In this document: positions 1-11,821 of the stretch, piece after piece
Layout: each line of letters starts with the position of its first letter
Numbering within the stretch: position 1 is the first letter of the stretch
DNA from: DATMRF01 sp035566435
Lineage (GTDB): Bacteria > Verrucomicrobiota > Verrucomicrobiia > Limisphaerales > UBA8199
Assembly: GCA_035566435.1 (NCBI GenBank)
Contig: DATMRF010000034.1
Span: forward strand, 203,221-267,220
Reading direction: 5' to 3'
DNA: 64,000 nt
The notes under the pieces: generated by a model
The model's input: only the letters and a program-made list of their open reading frames with translations
What the model was told of the DNA's origin: nothing
Database searches by the model: none
Translations under genes and position numbers: made by a program

Positions 1-744
1 GATATAACGATGGCCGTAATCCCAATCGAAGAAGTAATTGCGGTATTTCAGTCCGTTGGGACTGAAGCAACGCGCCTCCTCGTCCAGTGACCGTTGCGTG
101 TCCGCCCCCGTGAGAAAGCCGTTCGCGCCCGTCGCATAAAGGCAGTGGTATTTGGCGATGTGGCCACGCTCGGGCACGCCGCCGGACGCCGCGCACGCGC
201 CTTCCTTGCCGATGTCTTGGACGCCGGCGAGCGTTTTGCCGTCGCACAGGGTGTACAACGCCGACATCGAGTTGTCGTACATGTGCCAGCGGCCATCGTA
301 AAACACCTCCGGAACCGTGTGGAGGGAAATATCCCAGTACTTCGCCGGGAGCCCCAGGTTGTGCCAGAGCGCGCAGTTGATGCCGGATATCGTGCTGCAC
401 ATCGTGTAGCCGTAATCGTTGAACTGGCGGATGGGATCCGTGAGCGCCGTGCCATGTAGAATCATCGGCTCGGTCTGCCGCCGCCCGATGTGGTTCCAGT
501 AAAACAACGCCCAGCATTTCTCCGCCACGGTGGGCCACCGGGCGGTGATGCTGTGGACCAGGCTCGGCATATCGGAACAATCCGGTGACGCGTCGGTCAC
601 TACTTTCAGGTTGTAGAGGCCGGCGTGGCACGGGGCCGCGAACAGGTAAAAGACCAGGCCGACGAACCCCGGGAGCGTGAGGTTCCACGAAAAACAAACT
701 TTTCTGCGCCGGTGCTTTTGGACACGAAGCGGCTGATCTATCAC
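1..744 (-). CDS. Exported transglutaminase-like protein, partial (3' end beyond the window)
   Basis: The frame is open from the left edge to a TAG near 760; the only early start is GTG at 744, so 248 codons are visible. A basic start (HRRRK, about residues 12-16) and a hydrophobic stretch to about residue 38 look like a signal peptide. The middle reads like a transglutaminase core: Cys in 'MCSTISGIN', then 'LHTVPEVF', then 'DGRWHMYDNS', which would supply Cys, His and Asp. The order and the 'DGRWH.YD' motif fit the family; no substrate can be named. A 58-bp repeat lies about 95 bp upstream. The family call is inference from the triad pattern. Confidence 0.6.
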   Translation of the reverse strand, partial: MIDQPLRVQKHRRRKVCFSWNLTLPGFVGLVFYLFAAPCHAGLYNLKVVTDASPDCSDMPSLVHSITARWPTVAEKCWALFYWNHIGRRQTEPMILHGTALTDPIRQFNDYGYTMCSTISGINCALWHNLGLPAKYWDISLHTVPEVFYDGRWHMYDNSMSALYTLCDGKTLAGVQDIGKEGACAASGGVPERGHIAKYHCLYATGANGFLTGADTQRSLDEEARCFSPNGLKYRNYFFDWDYGHRYI

Positions 745-839
745 AACTTTGCCGTTCTAACACTCTGCCTTCGTTTGCGCAAAGGCAAAGGCGGTGCAAG
801 GTGTGCTTTGAATTGGTGGGCAGAAGTTCGCGAAGGCGC

Positions 840-897
840 GAACTGATAGGAAATTGCTTTTTGGCGCACGACCTGTACCTGACGCTGCGCGGGTGAG
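840..897 (-). repeat. 58-bp leader-like repeat, copy 1
   Basis: This is almost identical to the copy at 3557-3614 and similar to 2269-2322. On the minus strand the conserved core is GTCGTGCGCCAAAAAGCAAT. It lies upstream of the minus-strand transglutaminase-like gene. The ATG seen in the other copies is AGG here. Confidence 0.85.
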
Positions 898-965
898 TGT
901 CAATAGTTATGACCGACCTTTTACAAGGCTGGAACTGAATGACAGCACAAAGTGGGCTAGGGTAT

Positions 966-2207
966 TCATCTGTTTAGGATGATGCGGGCTTCGGCATCCG
1001 GATCAGTTTGGGTTCGATGGAATAAGGTGTAGGTCGTAACAAAATCTTTTTGTGTGCCGACGGGCAACAGATAAAGAGGGCCCAAACTCTCCAGTTCTAC
1101 ATAGGGAGCGTTGGTGCCCGGATTGGTGTAAATTTCTGTGCTGCATCCACCGTCAGGATATGAGGACGCAGGCAAACCGCTCAGGCGCGGGGCGTCAATG
1201 CGCAAGGCCACATTTGTCCCGACCCAAACCAGCGCGCCAGAGTCGAATCCAAGCTTATGCGCCGTGGCCGTATCCCGCGTAAACGAGATCACTCCGTTGG
1301 TGTTGCGAAACTGCGCCGGCATCCCATTGCCCAACTGGGAAAAGCCATTGGAAAGAATTGAGGGTTGAGGCACTGCCACATAACACCCCATCGGCTCCTG
1401 CAGTTGAGTGATGATCCAGGAGCCCAGTTGCTTGTTGGTCCACGTCGTTGCCGCGGTGCGTTGGAATGTGGTTGTGATCCGCATCACAGGCTCGTCGAAC
1501 TTCAACTCAATGACCCGCGTGACCCGGATCCGATAGGTCGGATCCTCAGGTGAGCTGAGGACCACCACGCCATTGGTGATGGCCACCTGGTTTGGGCTGC
1601 CGTCAAAGCCTGATGGCGGCGGCCAACCCCAATCCGACTGCGGCGACGGCCAAGCTTTATCTCCACCGAACCCACCTTCGGTATTCCAACTCGTGGGTGT
1701 GGCGGTCTGTCCGTAAAGGTTGGGGTTCTCCCAAAAAGCGCCCTCCGAAGATCCGAAGAATCTGAATTGAAGCACGCGCCCCGCCGGCGGCACAATCACG
1801 GCCTCGACCACCCCGTTGTTCAACTGCACGCCATTTGTCCAAGTGGCATAATTCGTCACCACCGCTGCGTTGGAGTGATTCACTTTGGCGCGCACGAACT
1901 CAGCCGCGCTGAGCCCCGAGACCGATTCGGTCAACGACAAAGCCGCCGAGTTCGCATAAATAGTCTCGTGCGGGATCCAATTACTCAAGTCGGATGAAGT
2001 TTGCCAGGTATAGAAAAGCCCCGATTGAGCTGACAAACCGAAGACCACATTGCTACTGTCAACCCGCACATCCAGCCTCGGAGCCGAGATTTGTGCGAAA
2101 GTAAGGCCCTGCCCAATTGCAAAACTTAGCACGATCCACAAAACAAAAAGGCATCGGTGTCCGCACTCATTTTTCCTCTTACCAGCCACGAGATAACAAA
2201 GCCCCAT
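966..2207 (-). CDS. Exported DUF4380-like protein of unknown function
   Basis: 413 residues with ATG at 2207. A basic segment (GKRKNECGHR) precedes a hydrophobic stretch ending near FAQ at about residue 39, so it is probably exported. Residues 40-110 contain 'FYTWQTSSDLSNW', the short beta motif often found at the ends of Verrucomicrobiota surface proteins. From about 120 the protein resembles the DUF4380 family: 'VVEAVIVPPAGRVLQF', 'GGDKAWPSPQSDWGWPPP', and a later aldose-epimerase-like beta pattern. No catalytic role is known to me. It appears to be a single-gene unit, preceded by repeat copy 2 (2269-2322). Confidence 0.6.
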   Translation of the reverse strand: MGLCYLVAGKRKNECGHRCLFVLWIVLSFAIGQGLTFAQISAPRLDVRVDSSNVVFGLSAQSGLFYTWQTSSDLSNWIPHETIYANSAALSLTESVSGLSAAEFVRAKVNHSNAAVVTNYATWTNGVQLNNGVVEAVIVPPAGRVLQFRFFGSSEGAFWENPNLYGQTATPTSWNTEGGFGGDKAWPSPQSDWGWPPPSGFDGSPNQVAITNGVVVLSSPEDPTYRIRVTRVIELKFDEPVMRITTTFQRTAATTWTNKQLGSWIITQLQEPMGCYVAVPQPSILSNGFSQLGNGMPAQFRNTNGVISFTRDTATAHKLGFDSGALVWVGTNVALRIDAPRLSGLPASSYPDGGCSTEIYTNPGTNAPYVELESLGPLYLLPVGTQKDFVTTYTLFHRTQTDPDAEARIILNR

Positions 2208-2268
2208 TTATTGAATTGAGCAAGGGGTAAAGAAAGCTACTAGCGGCCCCCGCTGTAATGGATGATCG

Positions 2269-2322
2269 CTGATAGGAATTCGCTTTTCGGCGCACGACAT
2301 GTACTGACGCTGCGTGGGTGAG
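2269..2322 (-). repeat. 58-bp leader-like repeat, copy 2 (54 bp, diverged)
   Basis: Same core as at 840 and 3557 with small deletions. It starts 62 bp upstream of the ATG at 2207. An ATG inside the element opens a 30-codon frame whose TAA directly abuts the ATG of the DUF4380-like gene. Confidence 0.8.
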
Positions 2323-2326
2323 CCCG

Positions 2327-2848
2327 TCATTTGTTTGGCGCCGAAGAACCCACTACCGGCATTGCCGTCGCGATGTTCAAATCAACAAAAATCGCCATCT
2401 GATTCTCGACCTGAAGGAATTGCGCGGCGCGAACGGGGGTCACAGCATCGCTGATCTGTTGATGATACTTCTTCCAGAGGTCGAGCCGGTCCTGGGCGTT
2501 GGCGAGCGCCTTTTGCGCCATCTCCCTGGAGTTGGTGTCGTCCAGCGTGCCGGCCCGATAGCGCACCATAAACTCCTGAATGAGCGCCAATTTGCGGTCA
2601 CCCACGGCGGCGAGTTCCTGTTCGTAGTTGCGATAGATGGGCCAGAACTTTTCCGCCTCGGCCACGGTGAGTTTCATCACCTGGTTGAGCGTGTGTATTT
2701 TTGTTGTGTTGAAGTCCGACCGCAGGACCTCCAGCTGGGCACGCTCGTCGTCCGCCGTGAGGCTTGCCTGCGGCTTGCCGGACGTGGCGCACCCTTGCAG
2801 GAGCAGCGTCCCGGCGAGAAAAGCAATGGGACAAAAAAGGGCGTTCAT
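2327..2848 (-). CDS. Small lipoprotein, Spy/CpxP-like helical
   Basis: 173 residues. The N-terminus ends in a lipobox (LLQGC, Cys about residue 20), so an acylated envelope protein is expected. The rest is helical with 'LTVAEAEKFWPIYRNYEQEL', a pattern seen in Spy/CpxP-like and related periplasmic proteins, but no family is certain. The start is 29 bp downstream of the SYLF gene stop, so the two are probably co-transcribed (SYLF first); this gene has no 58-bp element of its own, which fits. Role unknown. Confidence 0.7.
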   Translation of the reverse strand: MNALFCPIAFLAGTLLLQGCATSGKPQASLTADDERAQLEVLRSDFNTTKIHTLNQVMKLTVAEAEKFWPIYRNYEQELAAVGDRKLALIQEFMVRYRAGTLDDTNSREMAQKALANAQDRLDLWKKYHQQISDAVTPVRAAQFLQVENQMAIFVDLNIATAMPVVGSSAPNK

Positions 2849-2877
2849 GTGGGCGGGTTTCGTTTGAGTGTTGTTGC

Positions 2878-3552
2878 TTATGGGTTCAACTTAGAGTCCT
2901 TCCAATACTTGGTACCCGAAACGGTCGCCTGGACGGCGACCCCGCTTTCGGTGAATTGGTAAACCTCCATGCCGTCGCGCGTGGCAAGCGCGGCGCCGGT
3001 GGCATCGCTCTTCGCGGTGCCGGCCCGCATGTCGGTGGAACTGCCGGCCGACACGGCGCCATCGGTGAAATCTACGTTACCTTTTACGTTCTGCTCGGCG
3101 GACGCGCCGATGCTCCCGTACTTGGCTGCGGCGTCGGCCTGGCCGGCGAACTGCCAACCCTGTTCGATGAACGTCCTCATCACCTTTGGATCGTGAAACA
3201 CGAAAACAACGCGCACATCCTTGACACCGGCGCCGATGCCCCCACCCAGCGACCCCATGCGCATGAAGGTTTCTTTTTTCGTCTTATTGTCTACGACCAC
3301 GCCGTAGCCGTTGCAAGTCGCTAGCAGGAGCAGGTTCACGCTGACCTGGCTGAAGGTTGCGTAGCCGGCAGCCTTGTTGAGAACTTTCTTCATTTCCGGA
3401 TGGGAGACATAAAGCTGCCTGAGCATTTCGTCGCGCTGCTTGTGGATGTTGGCTTTCTTCTCGGCGGTGCTGTCGCCCTTGGGGCCAAAGAGGAATGCTT
3501 GTGCGCTCGTGACCGCGGCGAGTGCGAGCGCCAGAAAAAGAATTCGTTTCAT
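2878..3552 (-). CDS. Exported SYLF/YSC84-domain protein
   Basis: 224 residues from ATG 3552, which begins a clean signal peptide (MKRILFLALALAAVTSAQA). Residues 30-160 match the SYLF (Ysc84) lipid-binding domain: 'KAAGYATFSQVSVNLLLLA', 'GYGVVVDNKTKKETFMRMG', 'GGIGAGVKDVRVVFVFHD'. Bacterial SYLF proteins are exported and of poorly known role; lipid binding is the family property. An in-frame ATG at 3591 would add a 13-residue prefix encoded by repeat copy 3; I prefer 3552 because it preserves the signal peptide. Followed by the lipoprotein gene. Confidence 0.85.
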   Translation of the reverse strand: MKRILFLALALAAVTSAQAFLFGPKGDSTAEKKANIHKQRDEMLRQLYVSHPEMKKVLNKAAGYATFSQVSVNLLLLATCNGYGVVVDNKTKKETFMRMGSLGGGIGAGVKDVRVVFVFHDPKVMRTFIEQGWQFAGQADAAAKYGSIGASAEQNVKGNVDFTDGAVSAGSSTDMRAGTAKSDATGAALATRDGMEVYQFTESGVAVQATVSGTKYWKDSKLNP

Positions 3553-3556
3553 AATT

Positions 3557-3614
3557 GAACTGATAGGAAATTGCTTTTTGGCGCACGACATGTAAATGAC
3601 GCTGCGCGGGTGAG
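3557..3614 (-). repeat. 58-bp leader-like repeat, copy 3
   Basis: 58 bp, differing from copy 1 (840-897) at only a few bases near 3590. It ends 5 bp before the ATG of the SYLF gene, and its internal ATG is in frame with that gene. Confidence 0.85.
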
Positions 3615-3943
3615 AGAGAATTGCTTTTGGGTCCCACCCATCATGGGACGATGATGCAAAGCGGGAGCCCTGGCGTCAAGCGGCAGGTTCTGGCGGCTTG
3701 GGGGCGGTTGTCGCCTCAGAAAGGGGGCTGAGGAAAAGGATGAAGTGACCATGTCGGTCGGGGATTTAACCTAATTTTTTTCCATGGCCCATGTTCTCAG
3801 GACACCCACCGTAGATTCGTCGGCAGGCCCCGGCGTTCGGGGTTCAGTGCCTCGCGTTCGTTGGGAACCTGGCACTCTGTGCCGCATGCCGCTTGCGTCG
3901 TCGCCCCAGTAATGCTAAAGATAAGAATATATTCTCCGGCATT
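3615..3943. other. Intergenic region without a recognised gene
   Basis: About 330 bp between divergent genes. I see a short hairpin at about 3631-3649 (GTCCCA/TGGGAC) and no convincing promoter. Short ORFs here are shadows. Confidence 0.5.
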
Positions 3944-4750
3944 ATGCGGGTAGCCAAGCCAGCCCGTCGTGGGTTCACGCTGATCGAATTGCTAGTGGTC
4001 ATCGCGATCATCGCCATTCTGGCGGCGCTCCTGCTGCCGGCGCTGGCGCGGGGCAAAGCGGCGGCCAAGCGGATCCAGTGCACCAATAACTTAAAACAGT
4101 TGGCGGATGTGTGGGTCATGTACGCCACCGATAACAATGACTGGCTTGCCGCCAACGGGGAAAATGACCCTCCCAGCCCGGCCCGCAAATTCTGGGTTCA
4201 GGGCGCCTTTTATTACACCCAGGACAATACCAACTCCACCTACATCGTGGACCCGCGATACGCGCAGTTCGGGAACTACATTCAAACCACCAAGCTATAT
4301 GTTTGTCCCACCGACCGAAGCACCGTGAGCGTTTACGGCCAGCGCTTCCCGAAGATCCGCAGCTACTCAATGAATGCTTATGTTGGGTGGGACCGGCTCG
4401 ATCAGTGGGACACCCGTCTCGCGCCCAGCTTCAAGGTGTTCAAAAAACATTCTCAAATCGCGGCCGACATGCCGGGCGGAACGTTTGTGTTTCAGGATGT
4501 GAACCCTGATAGCATCTGCTGGCCTTATTTCGGCGTAGAGATGCTCGTGGACAGCTTTTTCAACTTTCCGAACAGTTCGCATAATTGCGGCGGCGTCCTC
4601 GCTTTCACGGACGCCCACGTCGAGCGCCATCGCTGGCGGGACCAGCGGACGATTACCGCGTTTTCGACGGATTACCACAAGCACAGCGAACCTTCCCCGA
4701 ATAACGAGGATATCCGCTGGCTGCGCGTCCGAACAACCGTGCCGAAGTGA
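3944..4750 (+). CDS. Type II secretion/type IV pilus-like pseudopilin (prepilin-type N-terminus)
   Basis: 268 residues from ATG 3944, chosen because the prepilin leader is short (MRVAKPARRG) and followed by 'FTLIELLVVIAIIAILAALL', the prepilin peptidase cleavage and N-methylation motif with Glu at mature position 5. The body has 'NNLKQLADVWVMYATDN' and near the C-terminus 'SSHNCGGVLAFTDAHVERH', a form of the H-x-G-x-N-x-x-F-x-D-G-H motif of the large pseudopilin-like paralogue family in Verrucomicrobiota and Planctomycetes. Upstream ATG/GTG codons add a leader that makes no sense. Function beyond a secreted fibre- or surface-associated role is unknown. Confidence 0.85.
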   Translation: MRVAKPARRGFTLIELLVVIAIIAILAALLLPALARGKAAAKRIQCTNNLKQLADVWVMYATDNNDWLAANGENDPPSPARKFWVQGAFYYTQDNTNSTYIVDPRYAQFGNYIQTTKLYVCPTDRSTVSVYGQRFPKIRSYSMNAYVGWDRLDQWDTRLAPSFKVFKKHSQIAADMPGGTFVFQDVNPDSICWPYFGVEMLVDSFFNFPNSSHNCGGVLAFTDAHVERHRWRDQRTITAFSTDYHKHSEPSPNNEDIRWLRVRTTVPK

Positions 4751-5001
4751 TTTGGCCGCAAGGCATTGCGGGTGCGGTCATGGCCAGTGCCAGGCGGCGA
4801 GGCGCGAATGTGATTCGCTAGAGCATTCCAACCGGTTGAGCCTGAACGGTTGGGGGGTGTGGGCGTTTAACGTTGGGAAAAAGGGGAAACGTCTTTTGTG
4901 CGACAGATAACAAAACATGGAGAGCAAATTATGGGGCGTTTGCCCCAAAAAAAGTGTTGGCGTTCCCGGGGCTGATTCTGCGATAGTCTCGCGCCTATTT
5001 T

Positions 5002-7575
<2,574 letters not shown>

Positions 7576-7597
7576 CCTCGTCTGCATTTTAGCGCCC

Positions 7598-7634
7598 GCC
7601 CGCCTGGCGATTCTGCCAGGCGGGCGCCTTGTTT
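7598..7634 (+). terminator. Rho-independent terminator of hppA
   Basis: A perfect 11-bp stem, GCCCGCCTGGC at 7598-7608 with GCCAGGCGGGC at 7615-7625 and a 6-nt loop, followed by GCCTTGTTTT. It lies 23 bp after the hppA stop. Confidence 0.85.
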
Positions 7635-10060
7635 TCGGGAGGCCGAGCGTCCCCGCGGGCCCGCCTATCTCCAGAGCCAGGCTCAGGAGGACGTTCGCCC
7701 TGCCGGGACGTCCGCGCCGCCAAACAATTCTGGCTTTCCTTTCGGGACGTTCGTTTAAGAACGAAACGATCTCCGTCAAAAACTGTTGACCAAAATCCCG
7801 GGCCTTCTTCGGGCCGACGTTTCGGATGCGGGCGAGGTGCTCCGGCGTGGCCGGTTGCTCGCGCGCCATTTGGCGCAGAGCGGAATCATGCAAAATAATA
7901 TAGGCCGGCAATCCGCGTTCTTGCGCCACGCCGAGGCGAACTCGCCGTAAACGTTGAAAGAGGTCCTCATCGTACGGCAGGCGCGCTTGGTCGGGTCGCC
8001 CAGGCGAACCGGGATCGGCGCTTGGCGCGTTTGCAAACGAAGTGTCCGCGAAAATTTGGCGCGGATTCGTTTGCAGGTGTTGCGCGATCTCCACCAGGAA
8101 CATCGCCCCCAACTCTCGAAGTTTCTTCTCCCCCATGCCGCTGATTCGGGCCAACTCGCGTTCGCCGGCCGGATAATCACGCGCCATTTGGCGCAGCGAG
8201 ACATCCGAGAGCAGGATGTAAGGCGGGACATTTCTTTCATCAGCCAGCCGCTTGCGCAACTGCGCCAACCGCTCGAAGAGGACTTCGTCGCAGGTAATTT
8301 CGCCAACCCGCTGGACCTGCGGCTGCGGCGCGCTGACGGGTCGGGTGAGCCTGACCGCCGTTCGCTCTTTGAGCGCGGCCAGGCCCTCTGGCGTCAGCGC
8401 CAGCACATTAAATTTATCGGGGAGTTGTTTCACGAACCCAAGTCGCACCAACTCGCGGCCGATCGCCTTCCATTCCGCCCGGCTGTGTTCCTGTCCGATG
8501 CCATACGTGGAAAGCTTCTCGTGTTGCCATTTCCGCACGCTCTCGGTCTCCGCCCCCGTCAGCACCTCGACGATTTGGTTGACGCCGAAGTCGAACCCGC
8601 TTTGCCGGCGGATGCGGTAAACGCAGGAAAGGAATTTCTGGGCCGCCAGCGTGCCGTCGTAAGTGTCGCGTGGGGAAAGACAATTATCGCAGCCGCCGCA
8701 GCCTTCGGCCGCGAACTTCTCACCGAAGTATCCCAGCAACTCCTCGCGCCGGCAGGAAGAGCACTCGGCGTAGTGGACCATCTGCTGCAACTGGGCGTGG
8801 GCGATTTGTCGTTCTTTCGGACTCGGTTTCTCATCGATGAACCTCAATTGCTTGACCACATCACCGGCGCTGAATAGCAGCACGCATTCAGCGGGTAACC
8901 CGTCCCGGCCCGCGCGGCCGGTTTCCTGATAGTAACCTTCTATGTTCTTCGGCAAGTCGTAATGAACGACGAACCGCACGTTGGGTTTGTTGATGCCCAT
9001 GCCGAAGGCGATCGTCGCGCAGATCACCCGCTGCTCGTCACGCAGGAACAGCTCCTGATGCTGCGTGCGTTCGGCGGGGGCCAGGCCAGCGTGGTAGGGC
9101 CTGGCCTTAACGCCGTCCGCGCTCAGGCGTTGGGCGAGGCCCTCGGCCGTTTTGCGCGCCTGGCAATAAATGATGCCGCTCTCCCGTGGGCGCGCCCTGA
9201 CGAAATCGAGCACCTGCTGGTAGGGCTTGTGCTTGGCAAACACGCGATACGTCAGGTTCGGCCGGTTAAAGCTGGCGACGTAGCAGCACGGCTCCCGCAG
9301 TCCAAGCACGGAGATGATGTCCTGGCGCACGCGCTCGGTGGCGGTCGCCGTCAATGCCATCATCGGAACGCCCGGGAACAACCCAGGCAACCCGGCGAGT
9401 TGCCGGTATTCGGGGCGAAAATCGTGGCCCCACTCGCTGATGCAATGCGCCTCGTCGACCGCCAACAGATTAACTTTCCAATGCTGCAGGTCGGAGAGAA
9501 AGCCGGAGAGCATCAGCCGCTCGGGCGCGGCGTAAAGCAGCCGGTATTCGCCGCCGTGGAGTCCCCGCAACCGCGCTCGTGCTTCGCCCGCCGGCAATGA
9601 CGAATTGAGAAAAGTCGCCGGCACACCGCTCGCCTGCAGCGCATCGACCTGGTCCTTCATCAGGGCGATGAGCGGCGAGACCACGACCGTTAGCCCCGGT
9701 CGAGCCATCGCCGGCAGTTGGAAGCAGAGGGACTTGCCGCCGCCGGTCGGCAGCAGCGCAAACACATCTTTACCCGCCAGCGCGTCCAGGATGATTTCCT
9801 CTTGCAGCGGACGAAACGAGGTGAAGCCGAAGTATTGCTTCAGCAGCGGCAGCAGAGGCGGAACACTCGTTTGCACTGGCAACACTTTAGCCAGCCCCGG
9901 TCACCATTGAAATAAAAAGCGCGGGCCTGTTCGGTTTTTCCTGCCGGCCAGATTTCCAGCGCGCTGCCGGCGCGCCGCGAGTTGGCCGATATTCACGGGT
10001 TTACTAAGGAAGGTTAAATAAGGCTTGCATCAACTTTCCAAATTGCCTCTAGTCCTCTCC

Positions 10061-11608
10061 ATGAACCGAACACTCCTCGCATTGCTCGTCTTCATTTGCG
10101 CGCGGCCGGCCCAGGCTGCAGAACTGGCGCCAGCGACCTCCAACCAGTTGGTCATCCATGCCGACCGACCCAAAGCCACCATCGACCGAAATCTTTACGG
10201 CCAATTCTCGGAACACCTCGGCCGATGCGTTTATGAAAGCTTGTGGGTGGGCGAAGATAGCCCGATTCCGAACACCCGCGGTATTCGCAACGACGTGGTT
10301 GCCGCGCTCAAGAAAATTCAAGTGCCGGTGCTTCGCTGGCCGGGCGGCTGTTTTGCCGATGAGTACCATTGGAAGGACGGCGTGGGCTCGCGCGACCAGC
10401 GCCCGAGCATGATCAACACCCATTGGGGCGGCGTTACCGAGAACAACCATTTCGGCACGCACGAGTTCCTCGACCTCTGCGCGCAAATGGGCTGCGAGCC
10501 CTATATCTGCGGCAACGTCGGCAGCGGCACGGTCCAGGAGATGCAGCAGTGGGTGGAATATATGACTCTCCCTGGCGTGAGCCCGATGGCCGACTGGCGG
10601 CGAAAGAACGGCCGCGATCAGCCCTGGCACCTCAAATTCTTCGGCATCGGCAACGAGAACTGGGGCTGTGGCGGGAATATGACCCCCGAGTTCTACGCGG
10701 ACCAGTTCAAACGCTATGCGACCTTCGTCCGCAACTTTGGCGATAATCGGATCTTCAAAATCGCCTGCGGGCCCAACGGCGCCAATTACAACTGGACCGA
10801 GGTGCTGATGCGCGAGGCCGGCCGCCGTATGAACGGCTTGGCGCTGCATTATTACTGCGGTACCGGAAGGAAAAGCCGATCGGCGACGAATTTCGATGAG
10901 GCCGACTGGTTCTTCCAGTTGAAGAATGCTCTGCGGATGGAGGAACTCGTGACGAAACATTCCGAGATCATGGACAAGTACGATCCGGAGAAACGGGTTG
11001 CGCTGGTCGTCGATGAATGGGGCGCGTGGCACCAGGTCGAACCCGGTACGAACCCGGGCTTCCTTTACCAGCAGAACACGCTGCGCGACGCCCTGGTCGC
11101 GGGCAGCACCCTGAATATCTTCAATAATCACTCCGACCGCGTACGCATGGCCAATATCGCCCAGATGATCAATGTGCTGCAGGCCATGATCCTCACCGAC
11201 AAAGAAAAGACGCTCCTCACCCCTACCTATCACATCTTTGAGATGTACAGTGTCCACCACGACGCCAAACTGTTGCCGACGGAACTGCAGAGTGCAGACT
11301 ACCAGTCGGGCTCGGACAAGATTCCGCAGGTGAATGTGTCCGCCTCGCGTGACAAGGACGGTAAAATCCACGTCACGCTCTGCAACCTGAACCCGAACGC
11401 GCCGGCGGACGTAGCCTGTGATGTGCAGGGAGCCAAGCCGCAGAAGCTGTCGGGACGCGTGCTCGCCGCTGCAGACATCACTGCCCACAACACGTTCGCT
11501 GAGCCGGAGGTGGTGAAGCCCGCTGATTTCAACGGGTTCAAGACCGCGACCGGCGGCTTCACGGCGACGCTGCCTCCCAAATCGGTCGTGGTCCTCGAAG
11601 TGGAGTGA
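10061..11608 (+). CDS. Exported alpha-L-arabinofuranosidase, GH51-like
   Basis: 515 residues from ATG 10061, which gives a signal peptide ending near AQAAEL. It removes arabinofuranosyl residues from plant polysaccharides. Diagnostic segments: 'LYGQFSEHLGRCVYESLWVG', 'VPVLRWPGGCFADEYHWKDG', 'FFGIGNENWGCGGNMTPE' (acid/base Glu in GNEN), 'LALHYYC', and 'ALVVDEWGAWH' (nucleophile Glu). The C-terminal beta-sandwich follows 'TPTYHIFEMYSVHH'. The length fits the shorter GH51 enzymes. It stands alone with no transporter beside it, so the sugar fate is not visible here. Confidence 0.92.
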   Translation: MNRTLLALLVFICARPAQAAELAPATSNQLVIHADRPKATIDRNLYGQFSEHLGRCVYESLWVGEDSPIPNTRGIRNDVVAALKKIQVPVLRWPGGCFADEYHWKDGVGSRDQRPSMINTHWGGVTENNHFGTHEFLDLCAQMGCEPYICGNVGSGTVQEMQQWVEYMTLPGVSPMADWRRKNGRDQPWHLKFFGIGNENWGCGGNMTPEFYADQFKRYATFVRNFGDNRIFKIACGPNGANYNWTEVLMREAGRRMNGLALHYYCGTGRKSRSATNFDEADWFFQLKNALRMEELVTKHSEIMDKYDPEKRVALVVDEWGAWHQVEPGTNPGFLYQQNTLRDALVAGSTLNIFNNHSDRVRMANIAQMINVLQAMILTDKEKTLLTPTYHIFEMYSVHHDAKLLPTELQSADYQSGSDKIPQVNVSASRDKDGKIHVTLCNLNPNAPADVACDVQGAKPQKLSGRVLAAADITAHNTFAEPEVVKPADFNGFKTATGGFTATLPPKSVVVLEVE

Positions 11609-11636
11609 GCCCGGCCCGCGTGGCCGCTGTCGTAGC

Positions 11637-11736
11637 GCAGATTTTCAATCTGGTGTATCGCAGAATTGCATTCTGCAAGTCTAGGAAGTTGCCGAGCGCT
11701 CCCGACTATTTGACGTTTGGCAGATTAGAAATCTGC
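11637..11736. repeat. Cluster of three short palindromes (CAGATT type)
   Basis: Three near-perfect palindromes, GCAGATTTTCAATCTG (11637), GCAGAATTGCATTCTGC (11660) and GCAGATTAGAAATCTGC (11720), lie within 100 bp between two convergent genes. No U-run follows, so they look like REP-type repeats rather than terminators. Confidence 0.7.
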
Positions 11737-11821
11737 GCCACTTCCACGGGTTGACTGAGAACCTTCAACAAGAGAGGAATGCTCCCGTGGAACCGCAGGT
11801 GCCGCATTGCGGCGCGCGCTA

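Noticed and set aside
3868..3890. Sigma54 promoter (TGGCAC...GCCGC) before the pseudopilin gene
   Set aside because: The GG-to-GC spacing is one base too long and the -12 element is poor.
4926..4952. Terminator upstream of hppA (GGGGC-GTTT-GCCCC with A-run)
   Set aside because: The run after the hairpin is A on the plus strand and precedes the hairpin on the minus strand, so it cannot terminate in either direction.
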